DNA from: Codonopsis lanceolata
Lineage: Eukaryota > Streptophyta > Magnoliopsida > Asterales > Campanulaceae
NCBI GenBank assembly: GCA_013146195.2
Contig: CM028379.1
Span: forward strand, 85,364,156-85,428,155
Reading direction: 5' to 3'
DNA length: 64,000 bases
A program made the translations under genes and the position numbers. Numbering within the stretch: position 1 is the first letter of the stretch; each line of letters starts with the position of its first letter. The notes under the pieces were generated by a model. It ran no database searches. It saw only the letters and a list, made by a program, of their open reading frames with translations, and was not told where the DNA came from. This document shows positions 20,714-31,317 of this stretch, piece after piece.

Positions 20714-20934
20714 TCGCAATGTCGCAACCACTGAATACAGTCGGTTTCAAGTGAGCTCCAATAGTACCCCTGCCGGATGACTTTCTTGGATAGCATATGG
20801 CCGTTCATGTGGGGTCCGCAGGTACCATCGTGGAGTTGGTCCATAATTTGCTCTGCTTTGGCCTGATCGACGCATAAAAGATTCAGGCCTTGGTAGTGCC
20901 TTTTACATAAGCTGCCACCGCTGAACACAAATTG
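20714..20934 (-). pseudogene. Tat-2 integrase N-terminal zinc-binding segment, truncated
   Basis: The frame 20714-20928 encodes CKRHYQGLNLLCVDQAKAEQ, then HDGTCGPHMNGHMLSKKV, GYYWSSLETDC and QWLRHCD, i.e. the HHCC region up to its first Cys of the CxxC pair. The next codons are CACTA sequence. Tat-1 shows the uninterrupted version, RHCDKCQRF. Confidence 0.9.
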
Positions 20935-21535
20935 TGATGCCCATCTTCGCAGGGAAATTCTCCCTCTTTTGTCTAGGCCAGGGGGTAGATCCCTTTTTGA
21001 AGCAGATTTTGGACGTCAACATACTAGGGCTCGTGATCTGCTTCAGGGGATGCATTAATTTTGAAGCAGTATGCCGGCGTAACCTTTTTCCCGACTACAA
21101 AGGGTTGGACTTGGGTTTCTGCGGGAATTTGGACTAGTGATGCTAGAGTGGCCAGTGCATCGACAAATTGATTTCTATCCCGTGGCAAGTAGTGGAAGGA
21201 GATGGAATCAAACCGAGCGGCCAGTGCTATTAATTTGGCATGATAAAGTTGCAGCCGGGGATCTTGGGTTCTCCACTTCCCTTCGACTTGGTTTATGATT
21301 AGAGCAGAGTCTCCAAAGACTTTGAGATTTTTGGCCTTCCTTTGGAGAGCCTCTTCCAGCCCAATGCAAGCTTCAGATTCAGGTGTTGTTGGAGCATTCA
21401 AACTCCAATCTTATGGCCGATGGAGTGTGAGAATCTCGGGTCAATGAGTAAGATTCCTATGCCAAAGCCCCTTTTGTTTGCGGCTCCATCAAAGAACATC
21501 CGCCACCGGTGTCGTGATCGGTGATTTCCTAGACA
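20935..21535 (-). pseudogene. Tat-2 second RNase H (aRNH), frame broken
   Basis: The frame 21024-21401 holds LEEALQRKAKNLKVFGDSAL, QVEGKWRTQDPRLQLYHAKL and FHYLPRDRNQFVDALATLAS, matching the Tat-1 domain. Its first part (21400-21535) is broken by several 1-3-base differences from Tat-1, nearly all at CAG/CTG triplets (for example GGCCAGTGG becomes GGCCGATGG), so the damage may be sequencing error rather than decay. Confidence 0.85.
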
Positions 21536-23967
21536 CCTTCGCTTCGTCGGGAAGCCGGGCTCGAGCATCTTCGGTTTTTAGACGTAGATCGGCCTAAGTG
21601 ATCTGCAATTATGCTGCCTTTGATAGATTTAAGCGTGACATATGTTATGTCAAACTCGTTGAGAAGGAAGGACCACTTAGCCAGTCGGCTGGAAAGTGAT
21701 GGTTTGCCGAAGATGTACTTTATAGGGTCCATCCTGGATATGAGCTTGATGGATCGCCCTTGCAGATAAGTTTTGAGCCTTTGGGTTGTCCAGACTAGGC
21801 CAGCACAACTTTTTTCCAATGCCGAATAATTCAGCTCGCTTCCTTGCAGCTTCCTACTTATGAAGTATATGGCATTTTCGATGTATGAGTCTTTCTTTTC
21901 CTGGGAAAGCATAGCCCCTACTGACGTGTCTGTGACGGTTAAGTATATGAGAAGAGGTTTATGTGTATGGGGTGGAGCTAGCACAGGGGGATTGGTAAGG
22001 TAGGCTTTTATTTTTTCGAAGGCTAGCTGGCATTTCTCGTCCCAGGCTTGGTCAGTATTTTTCTTTAGAAGTTTGAAGAGGGGCCCACATGTGGTTGTCA
22101 GTTGTCTGATGAAGCGGCCGATATACTGCAGTCGGCCTAGGAAGCCTTTGACTTCTGTCGGAGTTTTTGGCTGCGACATCTCTATAATGGCTTTGATTTT
22201 TGCTGGCTCGATCTCGATGCCCTGCTCGGTCACTAAGAATCCCAGGACCTTGCCTTTGGTGACCCCAAATGTGCATTTGGTGGGGTTAAGTTTCATTTGA
22301 TGCTTTTTTAACCTTTCAAAGAACTTTCGAAGGTCTCTAATATGATCACCGTCGGCGTCGCTGGAATGCACGATCATGTCGTCGACGTAGACCTCCATTT
22401 CTTTATGGATCATGTCATGGAAGAGAGTGGTGGCAGCCCTTTGATAAGTAGCCCCGGCATTTTTGAGCCCAAATGGCATGACTGTGTAGCAATAGGTCCC
22501 CCAAGGAGTGGTGAATGAAGTCTTCTCTTGGTCTTCTGCTGCCATTTTAATTTGATTGTAGCCAAGCATGCCGTCGACGAAGGATCTGATTTTGTGAGCA
22601 GCAACGGCGTCTACGACAATATCAATATTAGGTAGCGGGAAGTCATCTTTGGGCGATGCTTTGTTGAGGTCACGAAAGTCGACGCAGATCCGGACCTTCC
22701 CGTTGGGCTTGGGAACAGTCACTATGTTGGACAGCCAGATCGGGTATTCAACCACCCAAATGAAGTTGACATAGAGTTGTTTCATAATTTCTTCTTTGAC
22801 TTGCAGTGACCATTCTGGTTTGATTCGGCGGAGCTTCTGCTTGATTGGCCGAGCATTCGGATATATGGGGATCCGGTGTTCGACTATGGCTGGATCTAGC
22901 CCCAGCATATCTTCATAGGACCAGGCGAAGATATCTACGAACTCTTTAAGGAGGTCGATGAGCGCTACCCTTTCAGAGCCTTGCAGGTAGTTGCCGATTT
23001 TGATTTCTTTGACTTGATTGTTCAGCCCCAGATTGATTATAGACAAGTCTTCAGCTGCTGCTGCTGAGTGATGTTGTTCCTGTTGCTCAACTGACTTTAC
23101 AAGCTCAAGCAAATATTTCTTATCTTTTGGGTCCATTTCATTAAATGACTCATTATTATGATTATTTAATGTGTCTTTTAATGTAGGTGCAACTAAGGAA
23201 TAAGCAAAGACATTCATATTATCATTAATAGCAAACTGCACGGGGCTTATTACATTATTGAGGACCTGGGGTTTGAGATCCTCATTATTAGGGAGCGGAT
23301 CGGTAGATGACCAATCCGTAAAGCTAGGAGAAGGAAGGGGGATGGTATATCCGAAGCGGTCTACCAGTTCTGCGGGAGTCAAGAGCGGGCCGGTCGTAAT
23401 GTACCAATTCTGCAGAGGCTTAGCAGTGAGAAGCTCGAACTCATCAGGGAGCTTTGCATATTCAGTGCCTCCGTCTATCATACCCAAGAAGCTGTCTCCC
23501 AGGCCGTCATCATCAAATAAGATCAGAGAATAGTCATCCTGATCTATAGACCAAGTGTTTTCAAAAGTGGCGGTTTTATATGCAGTGCTACGGGGCTCCA
23601 GGATGACCTGTTCCATTCCGTCTATGAGAAGACTGACATCTTCAAAGATTTCCCAACCAGGGCATCTTTTCCCATTTTGGTCTATCCAGGGCTCAGGGAA
23701 CATGAGATAGGCTTCTGTTTCCCCTTTCCTTATGAAGTAACCATTTAAGGTTTTTCTGTATGGTTGGAGAGGGGGATGTTTGTAAGGACGCTTTTCCTTT
23801 TCTGCCTTTCTTTTCTCACGTTTTTGTTTCATGACTGCGGCTACCTCAGCTGGGGTAGGCGTGTATCCTAGACCAAAGGGAGGGATACATTCCTTAAGTT
23901 CATCCTGGACTAGATTGACAAGCCCCTGTTGGTTTCTGCCAAGACCCAGGCCAGGCATATAATTCAT
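21529..23967 (-). CDS. Tat-2 pol: G-patch, linker, reverse transcriptase and RNase H (812 codons)
   Basis: This is a long uninterrupted pol segment. Residues 1-45 contain a G-patch-like motif (MPGLGLGRNQQGLVNLV). Residues about 90-340 form a linker with PLQNWYITTGPLLTPAELVD and a Gln/His/Ala-rich stretch. From about 350 comes a gypsy-type RT: IPIYPNARPIKQKLRRIKPE, VPKPNGKVRICVDFRDLNKA, MPFGLKNAGATYQRAATTLF, catalytic YVDD with Tyr at residue 527 (codons at 22378-22389), and FLGRLQYIGRFIRQLT. RNase H follows (TDTSVGAMLSQE, FISRKLQGSELNYSALEKS) and the segment ends with YVTLKSIKGSIIADHLGR. The last roughly 25 residues are frameshifted; the true protein continues into the second RNase H. The start at 23967 is only the first Met after a frame break; the natural product is a gag-pol polyprotein. 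RT copies element RNA into DNA in virus-like particles. Confidence 0.93.
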   Translation of the reverse strand: MNYMPGLGLGRNQQGLVNLVQDELKECIPPFGLGYTPTPAEVAAVMKQKREKRKAEKEKRPYKHPPLQPYRKTLNGYFIRKGETEAYLMFPEPWIDQNGKRCPGWEIFEDVSLLIDGMEQVILEPRSTAYKTATFENTWSIDQDDYSLILFDDDGLGDSFLGMIDGGTEYAKLPDEFELLTAKPLQNWYITTGPLLTPAELVDRFGYTIPLPSPSFTDWSSTDPLPNNEDLKPQVLNNVISPVQFAINDNMNVFAYSLVAPTLKDTLNNHNNESFNEMDPKDKKYLLELVKSVEQQEQHHSAAAAEDLSIINLGLNNQVKEIKIGNYLQGSERVALIDLLKEFVDIFAWSYEDMLGLDPAIVEHRIPIYPNARPIKQKLRRIKPEWSLQVKEEIMKQLYVNFIWVVEYPIWLSNIVTVPKPNGKVRICVDFRDLNKASPKDDFPLPNIDIVVDAVAAHKIRSFVDGMLGYNQIKMAAEDQEKTSFTTPWGTYCYTVMPFGLKNAGATYQRAATTLFHDMIHKEMEVYVDDMIVHSSDADGDHIRDLRKFFERLKKHQMKLNPTKCTFGVTKGKVLGFLVTEQGIEIEPAKIKAIIEMSQPKTPTEVKGFLGRLQYIGRFIRQLTTTCGPLFKLLKKNTDQAWDEKCQLAFEKIKAYLTNPPVLAPPHTHKPLLIYLTVTDTSVGAMLSQEKKDSYIENAIYFISRKLQGSELNYSALEKSCAGLVWTTQRLKTYLQGRSIKLISRMDPIKYIFGKPSLSSRLAKWSFLLNEFDITYVTLKSIKGSIIADHLGRSTSKNRRCSSPASRRSEGV

Positions 23968-24730
23968 TTTCGGAACATGTTTAAAGGGACCATGTTTCCT
24001 AGGGATGTGGTTTTCTTTCCAGTGATGTCGGTTTCTCGACCGTATTCAAGGGTGTTGACCACAGCTTGGGGGATAACCTCAAAACCACTGAGGAAGATAC
24101 CCGTGTCTTCATGCTCTATCTCGAGGATTGGGATATCCTCGCTTTCCTTGTTTTCCACGATCTTGTCAGCCAGAATAATTATTATGTGGTCATCGTGGAT
24201 GAATGAAGAATGAAGCTACCCCTTTACCCCATGGATCCAAGGGCGCCCCAAGAACAGTGAAAGTGGTCGGGTATGTCCAAAACTTGGAATTCGACCGGCA
24301 TGGTTAGTGGCCCAATAGTTAGCATCAGAGTGACCATCCCCAAGACACATCGACTGGTGTTGTCATTTGCCTTTACTGTTTGTGAGGAAGGAGTGAGTTC
24401 TGATATTTTTGTTCCCAATTTGGCTAAGGTGTCGGGACATACATTCGAGAGGACCCGTTGTCTATCGAACTCGAGGAACCCTTTTTTCCATTATTCCCAC
24501 AAAGGATATGAAGAGCATCAATGTGGTCGCTCCTCCTTTGGGCAGATCTAGATCAGTAAATATTATGACATTTCCAAAATGAATGTTTCCAATCATCTGA
24601 GTAAGCTCATTCGGGGAGGTTTCAATGGGAACGACTTCCTGACTTAAGGATTTAGCCAGTGTGTCTCGGTGGGTTTTTGAAGCACAAAGTAAGCCCAGAT
24701 GGAAATGTTGGCTTTGAGTTTTCTTCATCG
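23964..24730 (-). pseudogene. Tat-2 aspartic protease region
   Basis: Pieces in different minus frames form a retroviral-type protease: IGNIHFGNVIIFTDLDLPKG (24540-24600), a DNGS active-site-like motif at about 24465, then LAKLGTKISELTPSSQTVKA, PVEFQVLDIPDHFHCSWGAL (about 24224-24420) and further out SEDIPILEIEHEDTGIFLSG (about 24070-24140). Frames change near the active site and near 24200, so no continuous protein is encoded as assembled. Position between gag and the G-patch fits Tat order. Confidence 0.75.
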
Positions 24731-24896
24731 AGCTAAAAGAGTATCCTCCACCTCCTTAGCCCCAAGATTCTGTCTCTTGGTCTTTGCCCCGAGTGGTCAC
24801 CTTTTTCCGTGTTTGGTTGGTAGGCTCGGCCGGATCTAGTAAGGTGGCTAACATCCCCACCGACCCAAGTGGTTTTTCGATGTTGCGGTATTTTGG

Positions 24897-25933
24897 CTAC
24901 CCAGATAGTGTCCCAAGAGAGCATATTGCGCCTAGGCTTCTTTTATGGATGTAGATGGAGAGAAGGGAATGAAGGATATATGGTAATGGGTGGCTAATTT
25001 TTTCGAACTTGGGCACAGTGATTTTTTCATCAACCTCAATCATGTTGATTTGAGGTAGAGGGTTATTGATTGTATTTGGTCCGGGAGGAGGTTTTTCAAT
25101 CACCTTATCATCTATCAAATCCTGGATAGCATTCTTGAGTGTGTAGCATCTGTCGGTGAGGTGACCACTGTAACGATGATATTCACAATATTGGGTATGA
25201 TTCCAATTGTCAGGCAAGGGGTTTGGTGGTCTGTAGTTTTCCAAAGGCTTCAATACTCCCTGAGCCATTAGCCCCTGTAATATCACAGACTGAGGAGCTT
25301 GCAATCTGTCATAGTACCGGCTGACCCCTGCTCGGCCTCTCGAAATTCTGCTTTGGGCCATTATTCCTCCGACCGAAGTTGACAGACCTGTCTGGTCCAT
25401 AAGACCATGGAGTAGCGCTATAGCTTTGGGTAGGAAAAGTGGCTGATGCATCTCCTACCATGTTGACGGCTGGCGCTGGTGCGGCTGTCTTTCCTTTAGA
25501 GTATCGGAAAGAACTAGAAGGTGTATTGACTTTTAATTGTCCGGTCCGTATATCTTCATCAATACGAACCCCTATCTCCACTACTTCTTTAAAGCTGCTG
25601 TAAGGGAGATACCGCATGTGTTCCAGGTATATGGGCTGGAGGTTTTTGATGAACATCCGGCATGACTCAACCGGATCAGGTCTGTCAAAAGTCTGGGCCA
25701 ACTTTCTTTTCCACCTGACTGCGAACTCAGCACATGTTTCTTTCTCCCTTTGGGTGCATGACTCGAGGTCTCTTTTATTTTCTAGGCTAGTGTTGTCTTT
25801 ATACCTTTCAAGGAATTCTTCGGCTATCCGGTCCCGTGTATTCGAGTGCTCTTGTCGACAACATCGCCATTGCGGCCCCTACTAGGGTGAGGTGAAAATT
25901 GGAAGCCATAGCTTCAAAGCTAGCTCCCATTGA
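24897..25933 (-). pseudogene. Tat-2 gag, C-terminal half with zinc knuckle
   Basis: Two frames (25309-25701 and 24897-25451) contain CRMFIKNLQPIYLEHMRYLP, FKEVVEIGVRIDEDIRTGQL, a linker with SFRYSKGK, then NYRPPNPLPDNWNHTQYCEY and a zinc-knuckle-like C-x2-H-x4-H-x4-C (CEYHRYSGHLTDRC) followed by NAIQDLIDDKVIEKPPP. The capsid core just upstream (25700-25930) is readable only in broken frames. Gag would package element RNA. Confidence 0.85.
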
Positions 25934-27157
25934 CTACATGCCGGTGGAATAGGATTTTAGATGGGATATAGGGCATCCAGTCCCATCAAACTTTTCTATG
26001 TCGGGCATTTTGAATTTTGAGGGCAGTACTGCTGAAGGTTGTAATGCCAGTGCCCGCGTAGAAAATTCCCCTTTGTTGAGAAGTTTGAGCATCATGGTTT
26101 TCATGTTTTCCATGTCGGCCTCCATTTTGGTGGCTGGGGGAGTTGGTTTTAGGTATATGCTGGCAGGATTATGGAAAGCTGGGTTAATTTCTGGCTGTGG
26201 TGTTGGGTAAGGATTTTGGGTTGAGTATGGATTCTGGGTTGGATTTTGAGCTGGGTATGGACTCTGATCTGGATATAGGTTTTGAGCAATGTAAGCTGGT
26301 GGATTTTGGGTTGGATAGGGATTTTGAGTTGGGTAAGGATTTTGAGCTGGATATGGGTTTTGAGCTGGACATGGGTTCTGGGTAGCATAAGTTGGTGGAT
26401 TTTGGGTGATATAAACTGGTGGGTTTTGAGTCGGATAAAGGTTTTGGGCTGGATATGGACTCTGGGGTGGATATGGGTTTTGGTTTTGATATGGATTTTG
26501 GGCTGGTGGGTTGTTTGCAGGATATGGATTTTGGGCTGGTGGGTTATTTGCAGGATATGGATTTTGGGCAGTGTAGGCTGGTGGATTTAGGGTGGTTTCA
26601 GTTGGGTGGCCAGGATCATCGGAAGGTAAGTAGGTAGTAACTTGGCCTGGCGGGTTATAACTTTGGGGATCCATATGTGGGCTGTTTTGGAGTGGGTTGA
26701 TTATGGGAAAAGGGAGGTCATTTGGACTCTGGGGAATGTTGGTGTTTGGGAGAGGATATGGAGGATATGATGGGTAAGGATTGACATTTGAGTAGTAGGG
26801 AGTTGGTGGAGGGTTAGGATTTGGAGTGACGGCAGTGTTTGGTGGGTTAGTGTTTGGCTGAGGGTTTGGATTTGGAGGCATATGTGAGGTTGATGCTTCT
26901 TGGGGGACTGCAGGGGAAGAGATTACCTCACCACTAGATTTCAAGCTTTGCACCAGATTAGCCATTTGGCTCATTATACGATCAGCCGTTGCACCCAAAT
27001 TTTGATCTAGCCATTGCTGCATTGCTGGAGTTGGAGCATACCCGGAGCCCACAGGTATGCGATCGTTCACTTTCTGCCGCCATACTGCGGATCTGTACCT
27101 CTCGAACTGTTTACCTTTATCTCGATCTGCTTTACGATACCCTCTCGATTTACGCAC
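25934..27157 (-). CDS. Tat-2 gag, N-terminal half (407 codons)
   Basis: The open frame starts MRKSRGYRKADRDKGKQFER. It contains a short helix-rich stretch (AMQQWLDQNLGATADRIMSQ), then a long Pro/Asn/Tyr/Gln-rich low-complexity region with about fifteen NPYPxQ units (residues about 200-320), then MENMKTMMLKLLNKGEFSTR and PSKFKMPDIEKFDGTGCPIS, the conserved entry into the gag capsid region. It ends by frameshift at SYSTGM. The repeat number differs from the plus-strand Tat copies (38845, 46068), where the same tract is shorter. Translation probably begins at or upstream of this Met; upstream sequence is non-coding leader. Confidence 0.88.
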   Translation of the reverse strand: MRKSRGYRKADRDKGKQFERYRSAVWRQKVNDRIPVGSGYAPTPAMQQWLDQNLGATADRIMSQMANLVQSLKSSGEVISSPAVPQEASTSHMPPNPNPQPNTNPPNTAVTPNPNPPPTPYYSNVNPYPSYPPYPLPNTNIPQSPNDLPFPIINPLQNSPHMDPQSYNPPGQVTTYLPSDDPGHPTETTLNPPAYTAQNPYPANNPPAQNPYPANNPPAQNPYQNQNPYPPQSPYPAQNLYPTQNPPVYITQNPPTYATQNPCPAQNPYPAQNPYPTQNPYPTQNPPAYIAQNLYPDQSPYPAQNPTQNPYSTQNPYPTPQPEINPAFHNPASIYLKPTPPATKMEADMENMKTMMLKLLNKGEFSTRALALQPSAVLPSKFKMPDIEKFDGTGCPISHLKSYSTGM

Positions 27158-28121
27158 TTGTTTCCCGTATCAACCGGCCAGTACTGTCTCTGCCTTTCCA
27201 AATTCGGGCCAGGTTTCTGAGGAAAATGGGTTTGGAGGTATCAGAAGGCTGGCTGAAGGCTTTCTGGGCTTGGAGTATAGCGTGCCTTTATTAGTATATT
27301 TTATTATTTATTATTATCCCTACAAATTGACCGGATAAGCACCTGCTTAATTTTGACAGTCTCAGGACTTTTTCTGGAACAATAGATTCTTTTTGCAGAG
27401 TATAGGACCAACGTATTCCACCTGCCTTTCGACTCCCCGAGATCGGACTGATCCCAGGCGAAGGGCCTATACTCTTTTCGGGATCCACCATTCGAAATGA
27501 TCTAGGTCGAGCATTTGAAAATAATAAATCAGCCCCAGTGTTTTTTTTTTTTTGACTTGCGCATTTTTTTTTGACTTGCACACATTTTTTTTTGACTTGC
27601 GCACATTTTTTTTTTTGACCAGGGCTGACCCATGATTTAAAATGCAAAAACCGGTCGGTCTTTGAAGTGTCCTGAAAATCTATATGCAGTCTAACGTTGG
27701 CTCATGCAGGGGTAGGCTGGCCATGATGTAGGGTAGCAATTCGGAATATATTTATATGCATGTGCGCGTGTGTGCGGTATCTAAAAAGCAATTTTTTTTT
27801 TTTCAGATATAGAAATAGAAAATAAAACAGATATGGTCTGTCTTGCTGTTATTTATGGATTTTCTCGGCTTTTTAGTTTGAGCGCGAGCAAGCAAGCATA
27901 CCATCAAGAAATAGAAAGAAAAGCGGGGAATCTATCTATTCCTATTTATTACAAATGAGTCCTAATCCCCAAAATAAAATGACAGAATGAATGCAAATAT
28001 ATATATTTTGCGGAATGAAAATAAAGCAGAATAAAATAATATAAGGCCGAAAATGAAGAGATTTTAAAAATAAAGCCCCGGCCCTTTTGTTGTGCTGCCC
28101 GGAAATTATTGCACATAATAT

Positions 28122-28186
<65 letters not shown>

Positions 28187-28423
28187 GCAAATTTTTTTTT
28201 GAAAAATACGAATATTTTCAAGTATATCCGTAACAGTGTTTGAAATGAAACTGCTGCAAGATGGAGGATCATATCCACAAATATAGACATGGATGTTAAA
28301 GGAACGCAATATTCAAGTGTTTAAATTAATATAACAAGCATACTTTAGCCAGAAACAAAAGAAAAAAAAGTTTTGGTTACTGAGTCTAGCCCTCCATTTT
28401 TATTTATTAAAATAAAAACGATC
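27158..28423 (-). other. Tat-2 untranslated leader with tandem and (AT)n repeats
   Basis: This lies between the primer binding site and gag and has no coding frame. At 27541-27620 four units of T-rich TTTTTTGACTTGCGCA occur in tandem; the same repeat is at 38297-38400 and 45504-45600 in the plus-strand copies. A pure (TA)n tract lies at about 28123-28182. A block at 27370-27500 (GATCGGACTGATCCCAGGCG) is conserved in all Tat copies here. Confidence 0.75.
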
Positions 28424-28441
28424 TCCCCAGCAGAGTCGCCA
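28424..28441 (-). promoter_or_regulatory. Tat-2 primer binding site, tRNA-Arg type
   Basis: The minus strand reads TGGCGACTCTGCTGGGGA directly after the LTR end (CCCACA plus one base). It would pair with the 3' end of a tRNA; the sequence fits the tRNA-Arg type reported for Ogre/Tat elements (from memory). The same site is seen at 44707-44721 and, decayed, at 54159-54177. Confidence 0.8.
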
Positions 28442-28442
28442 C

Positions 28443-30222
28443 TGTGGGTTCCCGGGAATGCGTGCTCCCGCGCCCCGCGCGCCCTTCGATGTGCGGATGC
28501 GGTGACATCCACTGCTCTCGTTCCACCCTCCCTTGTCTAGGGGAGGATGAAATCAAAAGTGCGAGAGGAGTGCTGTCGGAATAGCGCGTTGGAATGCGCC
28601 TCGGTTGCCTTTAGTGGATTTTGATCCAATATGGGAGCTTTGGGTTTTCTATGTCAAGTTATCCCTTTTTTAGGGGATACCAGGATATAGGAATGCATCA
28701 CCCTTCTATTCCCATTCTCCCTTTTTAGGGGAAAACGTGAAAGTGCAAGGAAGGAATGTTGCAGCGCCCCCACTATGGATTTTATGAAAATAGCCTTATG
28801 GCCTATCTCGGATCACTATGGGTGCTTTGGGTTTTCTACGTCAAGTTATCCCTTGTTTAGGGGATACCAGGACATAGGAATACATCACCTTTCCATTCCC
28901 ATTTTCCCTTTTTTAGGGAAAACGGAAAAGTGCAAGGAAAGATGTTGCGAGGCCCCACTGGATCCAAAATGTTTTAGAGTCGCCATCTTTATTTTAAGGA
29001 ATAAATAAAGCAAAACCAAAAAAGAAAACCAGAGATAATGAAAATGGGTTCGGAGGCTAAGTTACGAGTTGGGAAGGTGCTAGGCACCCAACTCGCCCTT
29101 CGGTCTCAAAACAGTTTTTGGCTAAAGTATGCTTTTTGTTATATTTATTTAACAGATAAATAAAGCATTAACTGCCTACAAATACATCCATTATGTCTAC
29201 ATTATTTACAGACTTGCAGCCATCTCTTTACAAATAATTACAAATATACTTGAAAATATTTGGCCATAATAACGGCTATATTTAGTACTATTTCCTAACT
29301 AAATCCGGGCAGCACAACTGCTTATATATCTACATTGGGCCGGATTGGAAATAATACTTTTACAAATGAAAGCTTTAAAATAAAACTTACTGACGGCCTA
29401 GGGTGTGCTCGCTCTGTCCTTCAGAGAGGAGTCTTTTTGTTGTTGTGTTGTGAAGTGTTGTGAAGATTCGGGCGAGTGGCGCTTCCGAAAGTTACTTTTG
29501 GCCTCGGGATTTGGGCGAGTAACTATTTTGTGTTTGGTTGTTTGTTGGCTTGAGGTAGGCGGTAGGCGAAATCGGGCAATAACGGCTTATTTCGGCCGAT
29601 TTGGCCTTTTAAATCGGGCAGAGCAACTGCTCTTTCCACGATTTTTGGACCGGGGAAATAGGGTGGATACCTAGCTGGGGGGCTAAGGCTCACTCCTACC
29701 GGTTGGTTTTGTGTTTGGAAGAGGTTTGGCAGGGTTTCGAGGCTTTTTGAGGTGATCGCTCACTATCTCACTTCGCTCTCTATTTCTCCAGCGTAACGAC
29801 AACGCGGAGAATTTTTATCGAAGAAAAGGTGTGCTGAATGAAGAGCCGGGGGCCTGTATTTATAGGAGGAACTGAGGACACGCTGGGAATTAAAATTCCT
29901 TCCTTGTGCATTGATCGGCTTGTACACAATACGGGAGAGATTGCACATTACGGCAAATGAAGAAGAAAACTGGGCGCAGCAAAGCCCAAAATTGGGCGCA
30001 ACAAAGGGAATTGGGCGCCATGCCCAATTTTTATGTGGGTGGCGCCTAATTTTCAACATCTTTTAGTTTTTGCACTTTGGTCCCTACAGTTCATCCTTTT
30101 GCGCATCCTGCTTTGTTCTTTTGCACTTTTGACCCTGTAACTTGACATTTGTTAATGTTTTAACAGGTCTTGATATTTTATGTCATGTCACATACCAGAG
30201 GTACGAAATTGGGGTGTCTACA
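28443..30222 (-). repeat. Tat-2 5' LTR, 1780 bp
   Basis: On the minus strand it begins TGTAGACACCCCAATTTCGT at 30222 and ends CCCACA at 28443, with TG...CA ends and a primer binding site next to the inner end. It contains the conserved block CAACTCGTAACTTAGCCTCC (minus strand, about 29055-29090), which is present in every Tat LTR in the window. Transcription would start here and run leftward. Confidence 0.88.
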
Positions 30223-30354
30223 ACAATTCACTGTTTATGCATTCTTCTTTTTCTTTTGCATTTTCAACCCTATAACTTGACATTCATTAGTCCTTTAACA
30301 GGTTTTGATATTTTATGACATGTCATATACCAGGGTACGAAATTGGGGTGTCTA
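30223..30354 (-). repeat. 132-bp outer end of a second Tat LTR
   Basis: The last 30 bases (GGGTACGAAATTGGGGTGTC, then TACA) repeat the outer LTR end that lies 132 bp to the left, and the segment resembles the outer 130 bp of the Tat-2 LTR throughout. It is most simply the edge of an older Tat LTR into which Tat-2 inserted. Confidence 0.75.
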
Positions 30355-31317
30355 CACTTGGGTTTTCTTCATCTGAGTTAGTAAGGTATCTTCCATGCTT
30401 TTAGCCCCGGTGTCTATTTCTTTATATTTCCCAGAGTGGTCACCACTTTCCTGGTTGGATTGATATGCCCGACCAGATCTGGTAAGATGACTGACATCCC
30501 CACCAATCTAATTGGTTTTCTCAGTGCTGGTAATAGTTTGACTGTCGCCCAAGATAGTGTCCCTAAAGAGCATGTTGCAGCTAAGCTCTTTTATTCAAAA
30601 GGGAAAAGACATAGCTTCTTTATGACAGTTTCTTAAAGCTGAGTGGAAGTACACATATTTGTCAAACTTTTTTTGCTTGATCTAGGACAAGGGGTTGTTC
30701 TCTTGTTTCTGATACTATGATGATCTTATTGTCGATGAGGTCTTGGATGACACTTTTGAGCAAATAGAATTTGTTGGTGAGATGGCCACTGCAGGGATGA
30801 TATTCACAATACTGGGAGTGTTTCCATGAGCTAGGTATTGTGTTTGGAGGTGTATAATTTTTGAGCGGTTTAAGCTGACCATGGGCCCCGTTTGAAAATT
30901 CATAGACCAAGAAGCAGGCAAATCATCATAATGCCTCTTTTACTGTTCCATTCTCCCTTTCAGATGGGGTGAGATGTTTGGTTGGGATTTGTTTGAGTAG
31001 CATGGCTTTACATCTTCTTCTTGACCTAGGTAGTATTGTTCAAGAAACTCATTGTATGCGTTTCTATTTGAGGGGAGTCGTTCCTTTTCATGCATACATG
31101 TCATTCTGGTTAGTGTTCACGTGGGTCATTTGCTGGGCATAGGTGTTTGAAGGATCATAAGGGAGGTAGTCTTTTTGGTTATGGTAACAGCATTTAGGTG
31201 AGTGAGCTCAGGGTTGGTGTTTGGAAATGATATGTTTGGACTGGAGTTATGAATGTTTGAAATGATATTGCTTTAGGAAACAGGGTTGGTATTTGGTTGA
31301 GGATTGATGTTTGGTTG
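30355..31317 (-). pseudogene. Older Tat element: gag/protease fragment
   Basis: The frame 30662-30910 encodes LKPLKNYTPPNTIPSSWKHS and a zinc-knuckle relative, CEYHPCSGHLTNKF, where the last Cys is replaced by Phe; the Tat-2 homologue has CEYHRYSGHLTDRC. Bases 30355-30660 resemble the region of Tat-2 around 24730-25000. The gag continues in broken form to 31317, where a solo LTR is inserted. Related 5' gag sequence is at 52558-53000. Confidence 0.75.

Larger units (their letters stand above)
20714..30222 (-). mobile_element. Tat-2: minus-strand Tat retrotransposon, integrase split by the CACTA element
   Basis: Read on the minus strand from 30222 downward: LTR, tRNA primer binding site, leader, gag, protease remnant, pol with G-patch, RT, RNase H and second RNase H, and the start of integrase, which ends exactly at the CACTA terminus. 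The remainder of integrase and the 3' LTR would lie beyond the left end of the CACTA element and are not in this contig. The copy is younger looking than Tat-4 (long pol frame) but has breaks in gag, protease and the second RNase H. Confidence 0.92.

Noticed and set aside
26184..26637. Repetitive ORFs opposite to or out of frame with gag (Gly/Trp/Leu- or Ser/Lys/Pro-rich)
   Set aside because: They are alternative-frame readings of the NPYPxQ repeat tract in gag.
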